Positions 1 through 9,052 of a DNA stretch of 44,901 nt are shown here, one piece after another (the stretch's first letter is position 1; the number at the start of each line of letters is the position of its first letter). A program made the translations under genes and the position numbers. This DNA is from DATAXP01 sp036272935 (GTDB lineage: Bacteria > Planctomycetota > Planctomycetia > Pirellulales > PNKZ01). The notes beneath the pieces were generated by a model. It made no database searches. It saw nothing but the letters and a program-made list of their open reading frames with translations, and was not told the origin of the DNA. The stretch is taken from the NCBI GenBank assembly GCA_036272935.1, contig DATAXP010000007.1, positions 1-44,901 on the forward strand, given 5' to 3'.

Positions 1-790
1 ATCGTCGGCGAAGCATTGGTGTTGTAGAACGCCACCTGGTCGATCACCGCCTGGACAGCAGGCACGGTGGCCGAAGCATAGAACTGCACCACCAGCGGCG
101 AGGAGCCTGCGCCGGCGCTGAACGTTGCCACCGCGGTGCCATTGTAGCTGAGCGTGCTGCCGGAGATCGTGATGCCACTTCCCGCGACGACCGTCACCAC
201 GTCGGCGCCGCCGGCGTTGCCGATGCTCACCGTGAGCTTGGCATCCGACACTCCCAGGCTGCCGGCCGTCACCGTAGCGGCCGAGGCCAACAGCGTCGCG
301 CCGTTGCCGGCTGTGTAGTTCACGGTGCCGCCAAGGCTTCCGATCGTCGGTGGGTTATCGACGAAGTGGACCGTCTTCGTTGCCGGAGTCGATGCGTTCC
401 CTTTGTTGTCAGTGAGCGTGAAGCTCACTGTGCGATCGTAAATGCTCGGCGAAGTGGCGGTGTTGTAGAACGCTACGTCGTCAACAACCGCTTGCACGTC
501 GGCAACGATAACCGAAGCATTGAACTGCACGACCAGCGGCGACGAGCCCGCGCCCGCGGTGAACGTGCCGATCGCCGTGCCGTTGTAGCTGAGCGTATTG
601 CCGGAGATCGTCACGCCGCCGCCGGCGACGACCGTCACCACGTCGGCGCCGCCGGCACTGCCGACGGAGACGGTCAGCTTCGCGCTGGCCGGACCGTACT
701 CTCCAGCCGTGACGGTTGCCGAGCCGGCTAACGTGACCGCCTGACTTCCGGCAGAGTAGTTGACTGTGCCCCCAAAGTTGCCGATCGTTG
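1..790 (-). repeat. Two Ig-like module repeats inside the S53 protein (one cut by the window edge)
   Basis: Two copies of a module of about 430 bp. Both share the encoded pattern NYxAG, then SxTVTAG, KLTVSxGxAGGADVVTVVAG, ISGxTLSYNGTA and VAFYNT. They are close to the copies at 2184-3055, which suggests duplication within the gene. Confidence 0.75.
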
Positions 791-3700
791 CCGCGACGCC
801 GTGAAACTCGTCGGCGCCGATGTCGGCCGCGCCGATACGCGCGTCGCCGATCTGGTCGAGCGGTAAGATCGCGCCGGCCCCCGCACCGTGAGCCGTCGCC
901 GTGGTGCCGTTGTAGCCGCGCACCACCGTGACGGTCTGGTTTGATGCGTTGTAGCCGGTGATGAGAATCTCTTCGCTGTCGATTTGGATGAGATATGTGC
1001 CCGACGTGCTGGCGATCGCGGCGAAGTTGGCGAATACGCTGCTGGACAACGATGTGGCGGTGGTGGTGACACTCGTGGCGAGCGCCGTGACCGCTCCGCC
1101 GGCGTTGATGGCCGGGCTGCCCGACTGGAGCGACATGGTTGGGGTCGTACCGCCGTAGTTGCCCAACGCGTTGAGCAGCGGGTTGATCGGGCTGGTGCTC
1201 GTGCCGACCAAATTGCCGTTGGTGCCGTTGCTGATGCCGGTCATGCCAGAGCCGTTGCCGATCAGGTTGTAGCTGCTGCCGGACTGGACCGCGGCGCCGA
1301 CATCCGGATCGGCAGCGCTGACCGTATTGCCGGCGACAATCGTATCGACGAGTGTCAGCAGACCGGTCACCTCGTTATAGAGTCCACCGCCGTAGGTGGC
1401 CGAGTTACCGGAGATCGTGTCGGCAGCAAGCGTCGCGGTGGCCTGCCACATGTCGATCGCGCCGCCGTCGTCAATGGCCGAATTGCCGCTGAAGGTGGAG
1501 TTGCTGATGGTGAAGGTCGACGTGTCGAGGTAGATGCCGCCGGCATCGCCTGCCGAGTTGCTCGAGAATGTCGAACCGGTGATCGTCGTCGCTCCCTGGG
1601 CATAGATTGCGCCGGCCGCCTCGGTCGCGGTATTCGACGTGAAGGTCGAGTTGCTGATTGTCAACGTCGCGCCGGCGAACGAAAGGATTGCTCCGGCGTA
1701 TTGAGCGGAGTCGTTTGAGAATACGGAGTTGGCAACCGTCAAGACGGCGCCTGAGTTGTTGAGGATGCCGCCACCGTAGTTCGAGGCAGTGCTATTGGAG
1801 ACGGTCGTCCCGCTCAGCGTGAGTGTCCCGTTATTGAAGATCGCGCCGCCGTAGGAAGCGGAACCGGCGGTGAGCGTCAGGCCCATAATGCTTGCGGTGA
1901 CGCCGCTGTCGATTTGGAACAGCTCGCTGGTGCCGTGGCCACTTAAGGTGATCGCGCCAGCGCCGTTGATCGTGATTACGCCGCTGCCCGCGCCTTGCGC
2001 ACCGAGCTCCAAGAGGCCCTGCTGCAGGATGATCGTCTGACCGGCAAGGTTCGAGGCGAACGTGATCGTGTCGGAAATACCGTTCAGGGCGTCGATGCTG
2101 GCGGTCTTGACCGCGTCGCGCAATGACACGCCGTTGTGTGACGCGGCATCGCTGGCCGTGATCACCACCAGCGGAGCCGAGGTGACGAAATGAATCGTCT
2201 TCGTCAGCGGGCTCGCGTTTCCGTTGCTGTCGGCGAGCGTGAAAGTGGCCGTGCGATCAAAAATACTTGGCGAAGCGTTGGTGTTGTAGAAGGCGACGTC
2301 GTCGACGACCGCTTGCACCGCGGGCTGCGTGACCGAGGCGTTGAACTGCACGACCAGCGGCGACGAGCCAGCGCCGGCCGTGAAGTAGCCGATCGCCGTG
2401 CTGTTGTAGAACAACTGGCTGCCGCTGATGGTCACGCCGTTGCCGGCAAGAATGGTCAGGACGTCGGCGCCGCCGGCTGAGGCAAGGCTGACCGTGAGTT
2501 TGGAATTTGCCAGACCATAGTAACCGGCGGTCACGGTGGTGCCGGAAGCGATCAGCGACGGTCCGCTGCCGGCATGGTAGTTTACGGCCGAATGGAAGTT
2601 GCCGAACGTCGGTGGCTGGACATAGACGTGGATGGTTTCGGTATCGGCCGCCCAGGTGTTCCCCTTACTATCGGTCAAGCTGAAGCTTGCCGTGCGATCG
2701 TAGCCGGTCGCCGGCGAACTCGTGTCGGAGAACGCGACATCACCAACCACCGCCTGGACGGCGGCAGTCGTCGCCGAAGCATTAAACTGGATGACCAAGG
2801 GCGCGGTACCAGAGCCGCCACTGAACGTGCCGATCAGTGTGCCGTTGTAGAACAACTGACTGCCGTTAACGGTGACGCCGCCCCCGGCGAGGATCGTCAA
2901 CACGTCGCTGCTCGTCGCCGAGCCGATCGAAACGCTGAGCTGCGAGCTGGCCAGGCCGTTGGCCCCGGCAACCACAATCGCGTCGCCGGCGATCAATGTC
3001 GGTCCGCTGCCGACCGAGTAATCGATCACCTCATCGAGATTGTTGACCGTCGGCGGCTGGTTGGTCGGCCCCGCAACCAATCCCGCGACGACGGCGTTGG
3101 CAATCGGAGTGCCCAGGCCGGTGACTTCGTCGTAGCCTACTCCGGCGCTGTAGTCACCGTTGCTTCCCGAGGTAATATCGCGGAAAGAGTTTTCGAGGCT
3201 GTAAAGATACGGCAACGTTTGCGAAGCGCCGTCGAGCGTGCTTTCGCCGGCGATGGATCGTCCCTGGTTGGCGATCGCGATGATGCCAGCCCAGCACGGC
3301 GCGGCAAGGCTGGTGCCGCCAATCTGTTCCCAGGGCGTTGCGCTGCCGTAATCCCACGAATCGTAGACGGCTACGCCGGTCTTCGGGTCAGCATCGAACG
3401 AAACGTCGGGGATGCTGCGAGCGCCGGTGTTCTGCACGCCGAGCTGGTAACTCGGCTCCGATTCGTAAGAGCTGAATCCGCCGCCGCTGCCCGACCACGC
3501 GTTCTCATAAACGTAATTGTCGCCGCTAACCTGCAGCGAGGTGCCGCCGACGGCGAGCACGTTGGGCGAGTCAGCGGGGTATCCGCCTGGCGATCCGGAG
3601 TCACCGGTCGCGGCGACGAAGGTGATGCCCGTGTGACCGTTGGGCGTTACGAAATCGCCGTCGTAGCTCGTCTCGCTGGCACCCTCTCCGGCGCCCCAGC

Positions 3701-4301
3701 TCATGCTCACCACCGAAACGCCCGAGTAGTTCGCTGCATATTGAACGGCGGCGTAGAGATCGTCGTCATAGTCGCTGTTCGCCTCGACCAGCAGGATGTT
3801 CGCTCCCGGCGCGATCGTGTGGACATACTCGACGTCGAGCGAAATCTCGACGGCCCAACTATTGCCGAGGCCGGCGGGATCGGTACCGGGCAACTGCGTC
3901 GTGCTGCCGGTCTGCGAGACTTTCAGCAGATTTGGATCGGACAACCCGAAATACTGATCGAAATTGTGCAGGTCGCTGGCGATGTTCGGATCGTCGTACG
4001 CATCGACAATCGCGACCGTCTGTCCCGTACCATTGCCGACGACGCCCCCCGAGAACTTGATCTGATCGATGTCGTAGGCGTGAACCAGGGCGGTGGGTAA
4101 AACAAGGTTGGAGATGCCATCGTCGGGGCTGGCCATGGCGCTGCCGGCCGTTATAAAGTCGGGCGTCATCACGCTGGCGCTGAGCACGCGGCGCCCTTCG
4201 AGCACCTCGAATGTCAGCGCGCGACTTCGCCTACGCTGGTTCTTAGAACGAATAACGCGTGTATCCACCGCGCCACGCCGAAACCAATTCTGCCGCTTCA
4301 T
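1..4301 (-). CDS. Secreted S53 (sedolisin-like) peptidase with Ig-like and beta-helix repeats, partial
   Basis: The reading frame is open from ATG 4301 to the window edge (over 1430 codons, no stop reached); I checked the frame at 3312, 2163, 1134, 708 and 3. A GGAG lies 8 nt before the ATG. The N-terminus is basic and carries LEGRRVLSA, a LEPR-XLL-like motif of planctomycete secreted giants. Residues about 50-400 are an S53 serine-carboxyl peptidase: E152 and D156 in EISLDVEYVH, and nucleophile S331 in GGTSLAAP. No pro-kumamolisin domain precedes it, although family members usually have one. Then come two Ig/cadherin-like modules (about 415-705), a beta-helix of polymorphic-membrane-protein type repeats (about 705-1150) and at least two more modules. 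It probably acts outside the cell in adhesion or polymer degradation. It lies 14 nt behind the VOC gene on the same strand. The family call is firm; the substrate is unknown. Confidence 0.88.
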   Translation of the reverse strand, partial: MKRQNWFRRGAVDTRVIRSKNQRRRSRALTFEVLEGRRVLSASVMTPDFITAGSAMASPDDGISNLVLPTALVHAYDIDQIKFSGGVVGNGTGQTVAIVDAYDDPNIASDLHNFDQYFGLSDPNLLKVSQTGSTTQLPGTDPAGLGNSWAVEISLDVEYVHTIAPGANILLVEANSDYDDDLYAAVQYAANYSGVSVVSMSWGAGEGASETSYDGDFVTPNGHTGITFVAATGDSGSPGGYPADSPNVLAVGGTSLQVSGDNYVYENAWSGSGGGFSSYESEPSYQLGVQNTGARSIPDVSFDADPKTGVAVYDSWDYGSATPWEQIGGTSLAAPCWAGIIAIANQGRSIAGESTLDGASQTLPYLYSLENSFRDITSGSNGDYSAGVGYDEVTGLGTPIANAVVAGLVAGPTNQPPTVNNLDEVIDYSVGSGPTLIAGDAIVVAGANGLASSQLSVSIGSATSSDVLTILAGGGVTVNGSQLFYNGTLIGTFSGGSGTAPLVIQFNASATTAAVQAVVGDVAFSDTSSPATGYDRTASFSLTDSKGNTWAADTETIHVYVQPPTFGNFHSAVNYHAGSGPSLIASGTTVTAGYYGLANSKLTVSLASAGGADVLTILAGNGVTISGSQLFYNSTAIGYFTAGAGSSPLVVQFNASVTQPAVQAVVDDVAFYNTNASPSIFDRTATFTLADSNGNASPLTKTIHFVTSAPLVVITASDAASHNGVSLRDAVKTASIDALNGISDTITFASNLAGQTIILQQGLLELGAQGAGSGVITINGAGAITLSGHGTSELFQIDSGVTASIMGLTLTAGSASYGGAIFNNGTLTLSGTTVSNSTASNYGGGILNNSGAVLTVANSVFSNDSAQYAGAILSFAGATLTISNSTFTSNTATEAAGAIYAQGATTITGSTFSSNSAGDAGGIYLDTSTFTISNSTFSGNSAIDDGGAIDMWQATATLAADTISGNSATYGGGLYNEVTGLLTLVDTIVAGNTVSAADPDVGAAVQSGSSYNLIGNGSGMTGISNGTNGNLVGTSTSPINPLLNALGNYGGTTPTMSLQSGSPAINAGGAVTALATSVTTTATSLSSSVFANFAAIASTSGTYLIQIDSEEILITGYNASNQTVTVVRGYNGTTATAHGAGAGAILPLDQIGDARIGAADIGADEFHGVAATIGNFGGTVNYSAGSQAVTLAGSATVTAGEYGPASAKLTVSVGSAGGADVVTVVAGGGVTISGNTLSYNGTAIGTFTAGAGSSPLVVQFNASVIVADVQAVVDDVAFYNTATSPSIYDRTVSFTLTDNKGNASTPATKTVHFVDNPPTIGSLGGTVNYTAGNGATLLASAATVTAGSLGVSDAKLTVSIGNAGGADVVTVVAGSGITISGSTLSYNGTAVATFSAGAGSSPLVVQFYASATVPAVQAVIDQVAFYNTNASPT
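2184..3055 (-). repeat. Two further Ig-like module repeats inside the S53 protein
   Basis: Two modules of about 430 bp with the same encoded motifs as those at 1-790, separated from them by the beta-helix block (about 850-2180). Recurrent DNA landmarks are the tgttgtagaa and ggcgaagc words at 7-30, 449-475 and 2271-2290; the copy at about 2713 is more diverged. Confidence 0.7.
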
Positions 4302-4315
4302 CGCATGCGCTCCGA

Positions 4316-4792
4316 TCAAGCACTTCGCGGACGTTGACACAGTTCGATCACGAATCCATCGGGGTCCGCCAGGTAAACGGCCCAGCCCCCTTGGTTCGGC
4401 CCGGCCGTGATCGCCACCGGCGCCGATCGGAACTTCACGCCGCGCTCTAGCAACGACTCGTACGCGCTCGGCAGGTCGTCGACCACGAAACACAGATGGC
4501 CGTTGCCGGGGCGGCTCGTCGCCGTGTCGGCCGCGGCGCCGGGGGAATTCACGTACTGGGCTAACTCGATCGAGGGCCCGTCGGGGGCGTTGCCTGGCCG
4601 TAACGATGCCACGGCCAACTGCACCCCGGGAGAGCCGGTCTGGGCGCCGACGTACTCGGCATCGACCGTGCGCCTGGCAACAAGCGTCAATCCCAGCACG
4701 TCGCGATAGAACTCGATCGACCACGCAATGTCCGACACCGTGATCCCGATGTGATGGACACTCTGTGGCGATGCATCGCCGGTGCGCGACAT
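4316..4792 (-). CDS. VOC (glyoxalase/bleomycin-resistance fold) family protein
   Basis: A 158-aa protein from ATG 4792, chosen because GGGGGAG lies 9 nt upstream; the open frame extends further but has no ribosome site there. It has paired beta-alpha-beta-beta-beta halves typical of vicinal-oxygen-chelate enzymes. Metal-ligand positions are visible as HHIGITVSD (His), IELAQY (Glu), GHLCFVVDD (His) and GFVIELCQ (Glu). The family includes lactoylglutathione lyase, extradiol dioxygenases and epimerases, and the sequence alone does not tell which. Being divergent from an SDR dehydrogenase suggests a small catabolic module, which is inference. The S53 gene starts 14 nt after its stop and may be cotranscribed. 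Confidence 0.8.
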   Translation of the reverse strand: MSRTGDASPQSVHHIGITVSDIAWSIEFYRDVLGLTLVARRTVDAEYVGAQTGSPGVQLAVASLRPGNAPDGPSIELAQYVNSPGAAADTATSRPGNGHLCFVVDDLPSAYESLLERGVKFRSAPVAITAGPNQGGWAVYLADPDGFVIELCQRPRSA

Positions 4793-4821
4793 AAACTTGG
4801 ACTCCCCCGACGCCCGACGAT

Positions 4822-5649
4822 ATGGTGAATCGGCAATCAATGCAACCGTCCATTTCCTACCCAGAAAGCTTGGAGATGCTACCAGGAATCAAGCAATTCG
4901 ATTTGACGGGCCGCGCGGCAATCGTCACGGGCGGCTCGAAGGGTTTGGGGCTGGCAATGGCCCAGGGGCTCGCTTCTGCCGGGGCCGACGTGCTCGTCGT
5001 CAGCCGTCATGCCGAGGAGGCAGCGACGGCGGCCGACGAGATTCGCAATCAATACAACCGTCGCGCGGTTGGTATGGCGGCCGATGTGGCTGATCCGGCG
5101 GCGATTACTTCGATCGTCGATCGGGCGATGTCGGAACTGGGACGGATCGACATCCTGGTGAACAACGCCGGCATCAACATCCGCGGCGCGATCGACGAGC
5201 TGTCGTACGAACAATTCTTGGCCGTGCAACAAACGAACGTGAACGGCTTGTGGCTGATGACACGCGCGGTGGTTCCGCACATGAAGCAGCAAGGCTGCGG
5301 GCGCATCATCAACCTATCGAGCACGCTAGGACTGGTGGGCTTGGGCAATCGCACGCCGTACTGCGCGAGCAAAGGGGCGGTGACGCAAATGACCAAGGCA
5401 TTGGCCATCGAGCTGGCCCCCTGGAATGTCACCTGCAATGCCATCTGCCCCGGTCCGTTCTTGACGCCGATGAACGAGCCGATCGCCGACAGCGAAGACG
5501 CCAAGAAGTTCATCATCGGCGCCACCGCCCTCGGTCGCTGGGGCCGACTGGAAGAGATCCAAGGCTCAGCGATCTTTCTGGCCAGCGACGCCTCCAGCTA
5601 CATGACCGGCAGCATGCTGGTAGTCGACGGAGGCTGGACGGCGCGTTGA
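4822..5649 (+). CDS. SDR family NAD(P)-dependent oxidoreductase
   Basis: A classical short-chain dehydrogenase of up to 275 aa. The Rossmann dinucleotide motif TGGSKGLG is near residue 37, NNAG follows, and the active site is the Ser of INLSST with YCASK (Tyr-x-x-x-Lys). The C-terminus SYMTGSMLVVDGGW is the usual SDR ending. Start choice is uncertain: ATG 4822 gives the longest protein, while ATG 4876 (MLPGIKQFDLTGR) fits the usual family N-terminus but has GGAG directly against it. It resembles gluconate 5-dehydrogenase/3-oxoacyl reductase types; substrate unknown. It is divergent from the VOC gene and convergent with glnT. Confidence 0.87.
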   Translation: MVNRQSMQPSISYPESLEMLPGIKQFDLTGRAAIVTGGSKGLGLAMAQGLASAGADVLVVSRHAEEAATAADEIRNQYNRRAVGMAADVADPAAITSIVDRAMSELGRIDILVNNAGINIRGAIDELSYEQFLAVQQTNVNGLWLMTRAVVPHMKQQGCGRIINLSSTLGLVGLGNRTPYCASKGAVTQMTKALAIELAPWNVTCNAICPGPFLTPMNEPIADSEDAKKFIIGATALGRWGRLEEIQGSAIFLASDASSYMTGSMLVVDGGWTAR

Positions 5650-5665
5650 AAAGTAGCGTCTTCGC

Positions 5666-6979
5666 TCAGCAGTCGAGCGTGTGCTCGGTTTCCCACGGCG
5701 AAACGTGCCCCAGGTAGCTGCGCCACTCGGCGCGCTTGTGCTTCAGATACGCTTCGGTGAAGCGTGACCCCAGCCCCTCGGTTAGCACCACGGACTTTTC
5801 AAACGCATCCAGCGCGTCGGCCAGATTCTCGGGCAGCTTAGCGGCAGCGTCCACGCTGCCCGATGCCTCGTACATGTTTTCGTCGTGCCGCGCCCCAGGC
5901 GATCGGCCGTGAGCAATCCCGTCCAGTCCAACAATCAGGATCGCCGCCGGCAGCAGATAGGGGTTCGCCGCGCCGTCGGGTAGCCGCAGCTCGAAGCGCC
6001 CCGGCGCGGGGATGCGGACCATGTGCGTGCGGTTGTTCCCGCCGTAGGTGATTGTGTTCGGGCTCCAAGTGGCGCCGGAAGTGGTGGTCGGGGCGTTGAT
6101 CCGCCGGTACGAATTGACTGCCGGATTGGTGAACGCGCACAGGGCCGCGGCCGAGTGCATCACGCCACCCAGAAAATGAGCCGCCAGCGGCGACAAGTCC
6201 TGCTTGCCTGCTGGGTCGGCAAACAGATTCGTGCCGCGCGTGTCCCACAGCGACACATGCACGTGGCAGCCGTTGCCGGTGAGATGCGAGAATGGCTTGG
6301 GCATGAATGTGGCGCGCAGCCCGCGCTGCTCGGCAAGCGTGCGGACCATGTACTTGAAGAAGGTGTGGCGGTCGGCCGTGGTCAGCGCGTCGGCATACTG
6401 CCAATTCATCTCGAACTGGCCGTTGGCGTCCTCGTGATCGTTCTGATACGGCCCCCAGCCGAGTTGATGCATCGCATCGCAAATCTCGGCAATTAGATCG
6501 TAGCGCCGCATCAGCGCGTGCTGGTCGTAGCACGGCTTCGTTTGCCGGTCGGCGACGTCGGCAATCTCGCGGCCATCGGCCGAGAGAATGAAGAACTCGC
6601 ACTCGACGCCGGTCCGCAACTCGTAGCCCGCCTCGGTTGCGCGTCGCATCGCCGCGCGCAGCACGCTGCGAGGGGCTTGGGCCAACGGGTGGCCATCGAT
6701 GCGCAGGTCGGCGGCGACCCAGGCGACCTCGGGCTTCCATGGCAACTGGATGACGCTCGACGAATCGGGGACCGCCAGGATATCGGGATCAGCCGGCGTC
6801 ATGTCCAACCACGCGGCGAACCCGGCGAAGCCGGCACCATCGCGCTGCATGTCGGCGATCGCCGAGGCGGGGACGAGCTTCGCCCGCGCCGTGCCAGCGA
6901 GATCCGAAAACGAGATCAAAAAGTACTTGATGCCGCGCTCACGGGCCAGGCTTTCCAGATCGGCAGTCATCGGTGTCAT
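5666..6979 (-). CDS. glnT: Type III glutamine synthetase-like (GlnT / gamma-glutamyl-amide synthetase)
   Basis: A 437-aa cytoplasmic ligase forming an amide on glutamate with ATP. It follows rhizobial GlnT closely: IKYFLISFSDLAGTARAKLV at the start, GFAAWLDMTPADPD, VECEFFIL (metal-binding Glu), NDHEDANGQFEMNW, the ATP/metal segment GNGCHVHVSLWD, and GRFELRLPDGAANPYL near the C-terminus. The shorter GlnT type, about 435 aa, includes enzymes using methylamine or other amines instead of ammonia, so the amine donor is open. Start 6979 overlaps the stop of the upstream hydrolase (ATGA), indicating translational coupling; ATG 6970 is an alternative. It is last in a desaturase-hydrolase-glnT operon. 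Confidence 0.88.
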   Translation of the reverse strand: MTPMTADLESLARERGIKYFLISFSDLAGTARAKLVPASAIADMQRDGAGFAGFAAWLDMTPADPDILAVPDSSSVIQLPWKPEVAWVAADLRIDGHPLAQAPRSVLRAAMRRATEAGYELRTGVECEFFILSADGREIADVADRQTKPCYDQHALMRRYDLIAEICDAMHQLGWGPYQNDHEDANGQFEMNWQYADALTTADRHTFFKYMVRTLAEQRGLRATFMPKPFSHLTGNGCHVHVSLWDTRGTNLFADPAGKQDLSPLAAHFLGGVMHSAAALCAFTNPAVNSYRRINAPTTTSGATWSPNTITYGGNNRTHMVRIPAPGRFELRLPDGAANPYLLPAAILIVGLDGIAHGRSPGARHDENMYEASGSVDAAAKLPENLADALDAFEKSVVLTEGLGSRFTEAYLKHKRAEWRSYLGHVSPWETEHTLDC

Positions 6980-7989
6980 TCTCTCAGTAGGCTCTCGACG
7001 GCGGCGGCGATGAAGCGTTCGTCGGCCAGGTTCTTCATCGGATTGCCGGCACGATGTCCCCAAATGCTCGGGATCGGCAAATACTTGGCGTTGGGGATGC
7101 GGCGGGCGTCGAGTTCAGCGTCGTGCGCGGTGAAATACAGATCATGGCTGCCGGGCATGATCAGCGTGCGCGCGGTGATCGCCCCGAGCGCCCGATCCAG
7201 ATCGCCACGGTACACGTCGTTATCGCTGATGTCGCAGCGCCGCCAGGTGTTGATCATCGAGACGAGATTGCCGGCATCGCGGCGCAGGAAGCTCCCTTCC
7301 CAATCGCGGACCAGGTAATCTTCGAGCGACTGGTAGCCCAAGGTGCGGTAAACGCCATCGCGATAGAACGCTTGCGACAGGGCCCAACCAGCGTAGACGC
7401 GTGCCATGGCTCGCAGCCCCGTTTCAGGCCGGGCGACGAAATGATCGCCCCGCCAGGTCGGGTCGGCCGTGAGTGCAGCGCGAATGCCTTCGAGGAACAC
7501 CAGGTTGTGCGGCGAGGTCTTGGCCGAGCCGCAGATCGCCACGATTCGCTCGATGCGCTCGGGCCACAACGCTCCCCAGTGCAGCGCCTGTTGCGCCCCC
7601 ATCGACCAGCCGTACACCATCGCCAAGCGCTCGATGCCGAAGCGCTCTTCCAGCAGCCGGCGCTGGGCAGCCACGTTGTCGACGTGAGTGAACAGATCGA
7701 GGTAACGCCCGCCCAGCGGTTCGGGCAGATTGCTCGGCGAGCTCGACAAACCATTGCCGAACATGTTCGGGATGATGATGAACCATCGCTCGGGATCGAG
7801 GATGCGCCCCGGGACAACGAGCCAGTCGATATCGCTATGTTGCGCCGCGTACGACGTGGGGTAGAGGATCGCGTTGGAGCGCGCGGCGTTGAGCTGGCCG
7901 TAGGTTCGATAGGCCAGCACGGCGCGCGGCAGCGTCAGGCCGCGTTGCAGCTTGAAGTCGGCAAGCTCGAAAGTCTCGTGGGACGACAT
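6976..7989 (-). CDS. MetX-like alpha/beta hydrolase
   Basis: A 337-aa alpha/beta-fold enzyme of the homoserine O-acetyltransferase-like superfamily. The nucleophile elbow is GWSMGAQQALHWG, the acid is probably the Asp of LIMPGSHDLYFT, and the base is the His of IWGHRAGNP. The N-terminal pattern TLPRAVLAYRTYGQLNAARS is typical of MetX relatives. It is somewhat shorter than true MetX and does not sit with methionine genes, so acyltransfer to homoserine should not be assumed. Its ATGA overlap with glnT ties it to nitrogen or amide chemistry. Only 15 nt separate it from the desaturase stop. No clear ribosome site is visible before ATG 7989. Confidence 0.82.
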   Translation of the reverse strand: MSSHETFELADFKLQRGLTLPRAVLAYRTYGQLNAARSNAILYPTSYAAQHSDIDWLVVPGRILDPERWFIIIPNMFGNGLSSSPSNLPEPLGGRYLDLFTHVDNVAAQRRLLEERFGIERLAMVYGWSMGAQQALHWGALWPERIERIVAICGSAKTSPHNLVFLEGIRAALTADPTWRGDHFVARPETGLRAMARVYAGWALSQAFYRDGVYRTLGYQSLEDYLVRDWEGSFLRRDAGNLVSMINTWRRCDISDNDVYRGDLDRALGAITARTLIMPGSHDLYFTAHDAELDARRIPNAKYLPIPSIWGHRAGNPMKNLADERFIAAAVESLLRE

Positions 7990-8004
7990 CGGGCTGGCGT
8001 GCCG

Positions 8005-8967
8005 TCACGAGTTCATGGGATCGTTGCCGAGCGTGCGTACCACCTCGGCGTTCGCCGTGGGATAGCTGGGCGAAACGTGGCTAAATCTCTGCCGCAGGTG
8101 GCGATGCGCATCGGGGAGGCAGAAGAACGGGATCGACGGGTACAGGTGGTGCTCGGCGTGGTACGGCATGTTCCACATCAGGAAACGCACCGGCCAACTG
8201 GCCAGCGTGGTGCGCGTGTTCGTCAGGCCGTTGTCGTCCATGGTGCAACCGGTGTGCTCGACAATCAGGATCGCGCGCAGCAGCGGCTGGGCCAATAGCG
8301 CCGGCAGGAACCAGTAATACAGCACGGCCGTCGAACGCAGCACGATCGACATGATGGCCAGTGCCGCGTACAGCCCCAATTGCATTTGCGCGGAACGGAC
8401 GATCGGCCGGCGTTGCTCGGTCGGGATGAACGGATACTGCTCGGTGCGTCCTGCGGCCAGCCCCAACAGCTCCATCGGCTTACTGAACCAGAACGGCAGG
8501 CCGCTGACGTGCAGCACGTAGTCGAACACATTGCGCGGCTTGGGGGTCGACAGTTCGGGATCGCGCTGGTGGTCCTGCGTATAGCGATGGTGCCAGGTGT
8601 GGTAGCGGCGGTAGTAGGTGAAGTTGTAGAAGCACAAGGCGCCGGCAATCCAGCCGGCGATGTCGTTGAGCCGCGGCGACTTGAACGCGGTCTTGTGGAC
8701 GCACTCGTGCATCGGGGCGAACATCGTGACGATCGTGAACCCGTGCAACATCATGGCCGGAATCGCCAGTAGCCAACCGTAGCCCAGCGCCAGCCAGACC
8801 AGCATGCCGGTGCACGCCATGCACGCCAGGTGGCCGGCGAAGCGTACCAACCCACGCACATCGTCGCGGCGGCTGAGCGCGCGCACGGTGCCCATGTCGA
8901 GCGTCTGCCGACCGGGCAGCGCAAGGATATCGGAGCTTTCGAGGTCGGTGGGCGATTCAGCGGTCAT
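8005..8967 (-). CDS. Membrane fatty-acid desaturase family protein
   Basis: A 320-aa integral membrane di-iron enzyme. Histidine boxes are HECVH, HTWHH and AEHHLYP, with an extra His in VEHTG, matching the acyl-CoA/acyl-lipid desaturase and carotene hydroxylase superfamily. Hydrophobic segments lie around residues 45-85, 105-120 and 190-235. ATG 8967 was chosen because AGAGGG sits 8 nt upstream; the open frame runs on to about 10035, but that part has no homology and overlaps the beta-helix gene antisense. A TATAAT promoter lies about 60 nt upstream. It heads the operon with the MetX-like hydrolase and glnT. Oxidation of a lipid or carotenoid is likely. Confidence 0.87.
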   Translation of the reverse strand: MTAESPTDLESSDILALPGRQTLDMGTVRALSRRDDVRGLVRFAGHLACMACTGMLVWLALGYGWLLAIPAMMLHGFTIVTMFAPMHECVHKTAFKSPRLNDIAGWIAGALCFYNFTYYRRYHTWHHRYTQDHQRDPELSTPKPRNVFDYVLHVSGLPFWFSKPMELLGLAAGRTEQYPFIPTEQRRPIVRSAQMQLGLYAALAIMSIVLRSTAVLYYWFLPALLAQPLLRAILIVEHTGCTMDDNGLTNTRTTLASWPVRFLMWNMPYHAEHHLYPSIPFFCLPDAHRHLRQRFSHVSPSYPTANAEVVRTLGNDPMNS

Positions 8968-9024
8968 GCGGTAAACCCTCTGCGGGCGGCGGCGAGACAG
9001 AGGGCGGCGAGTGCGTTGCGGTGC

Positions 9025-9052
9025 ATTATAGAACGCGGATTTCGCGCCGCAA
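9025..9052 (-). promoter_or_regulatory. Sigma-70 type promoter for the desaturase operon
   Basis: On the minus strand TTGCGG (9047-9052), 16 nt, then a perfect TATAAT (9025-9030). It points at the desaturase ATG with a leader of about 50 nt. Confidence 0.55.

Noticed and set aside
366..4100. Plus-strand frames across the S53 gene
   Set aside because: They are Arg/Ala/Gly-rich shadows of the minus-strand protease frame, which shows clear catalytic motifs.
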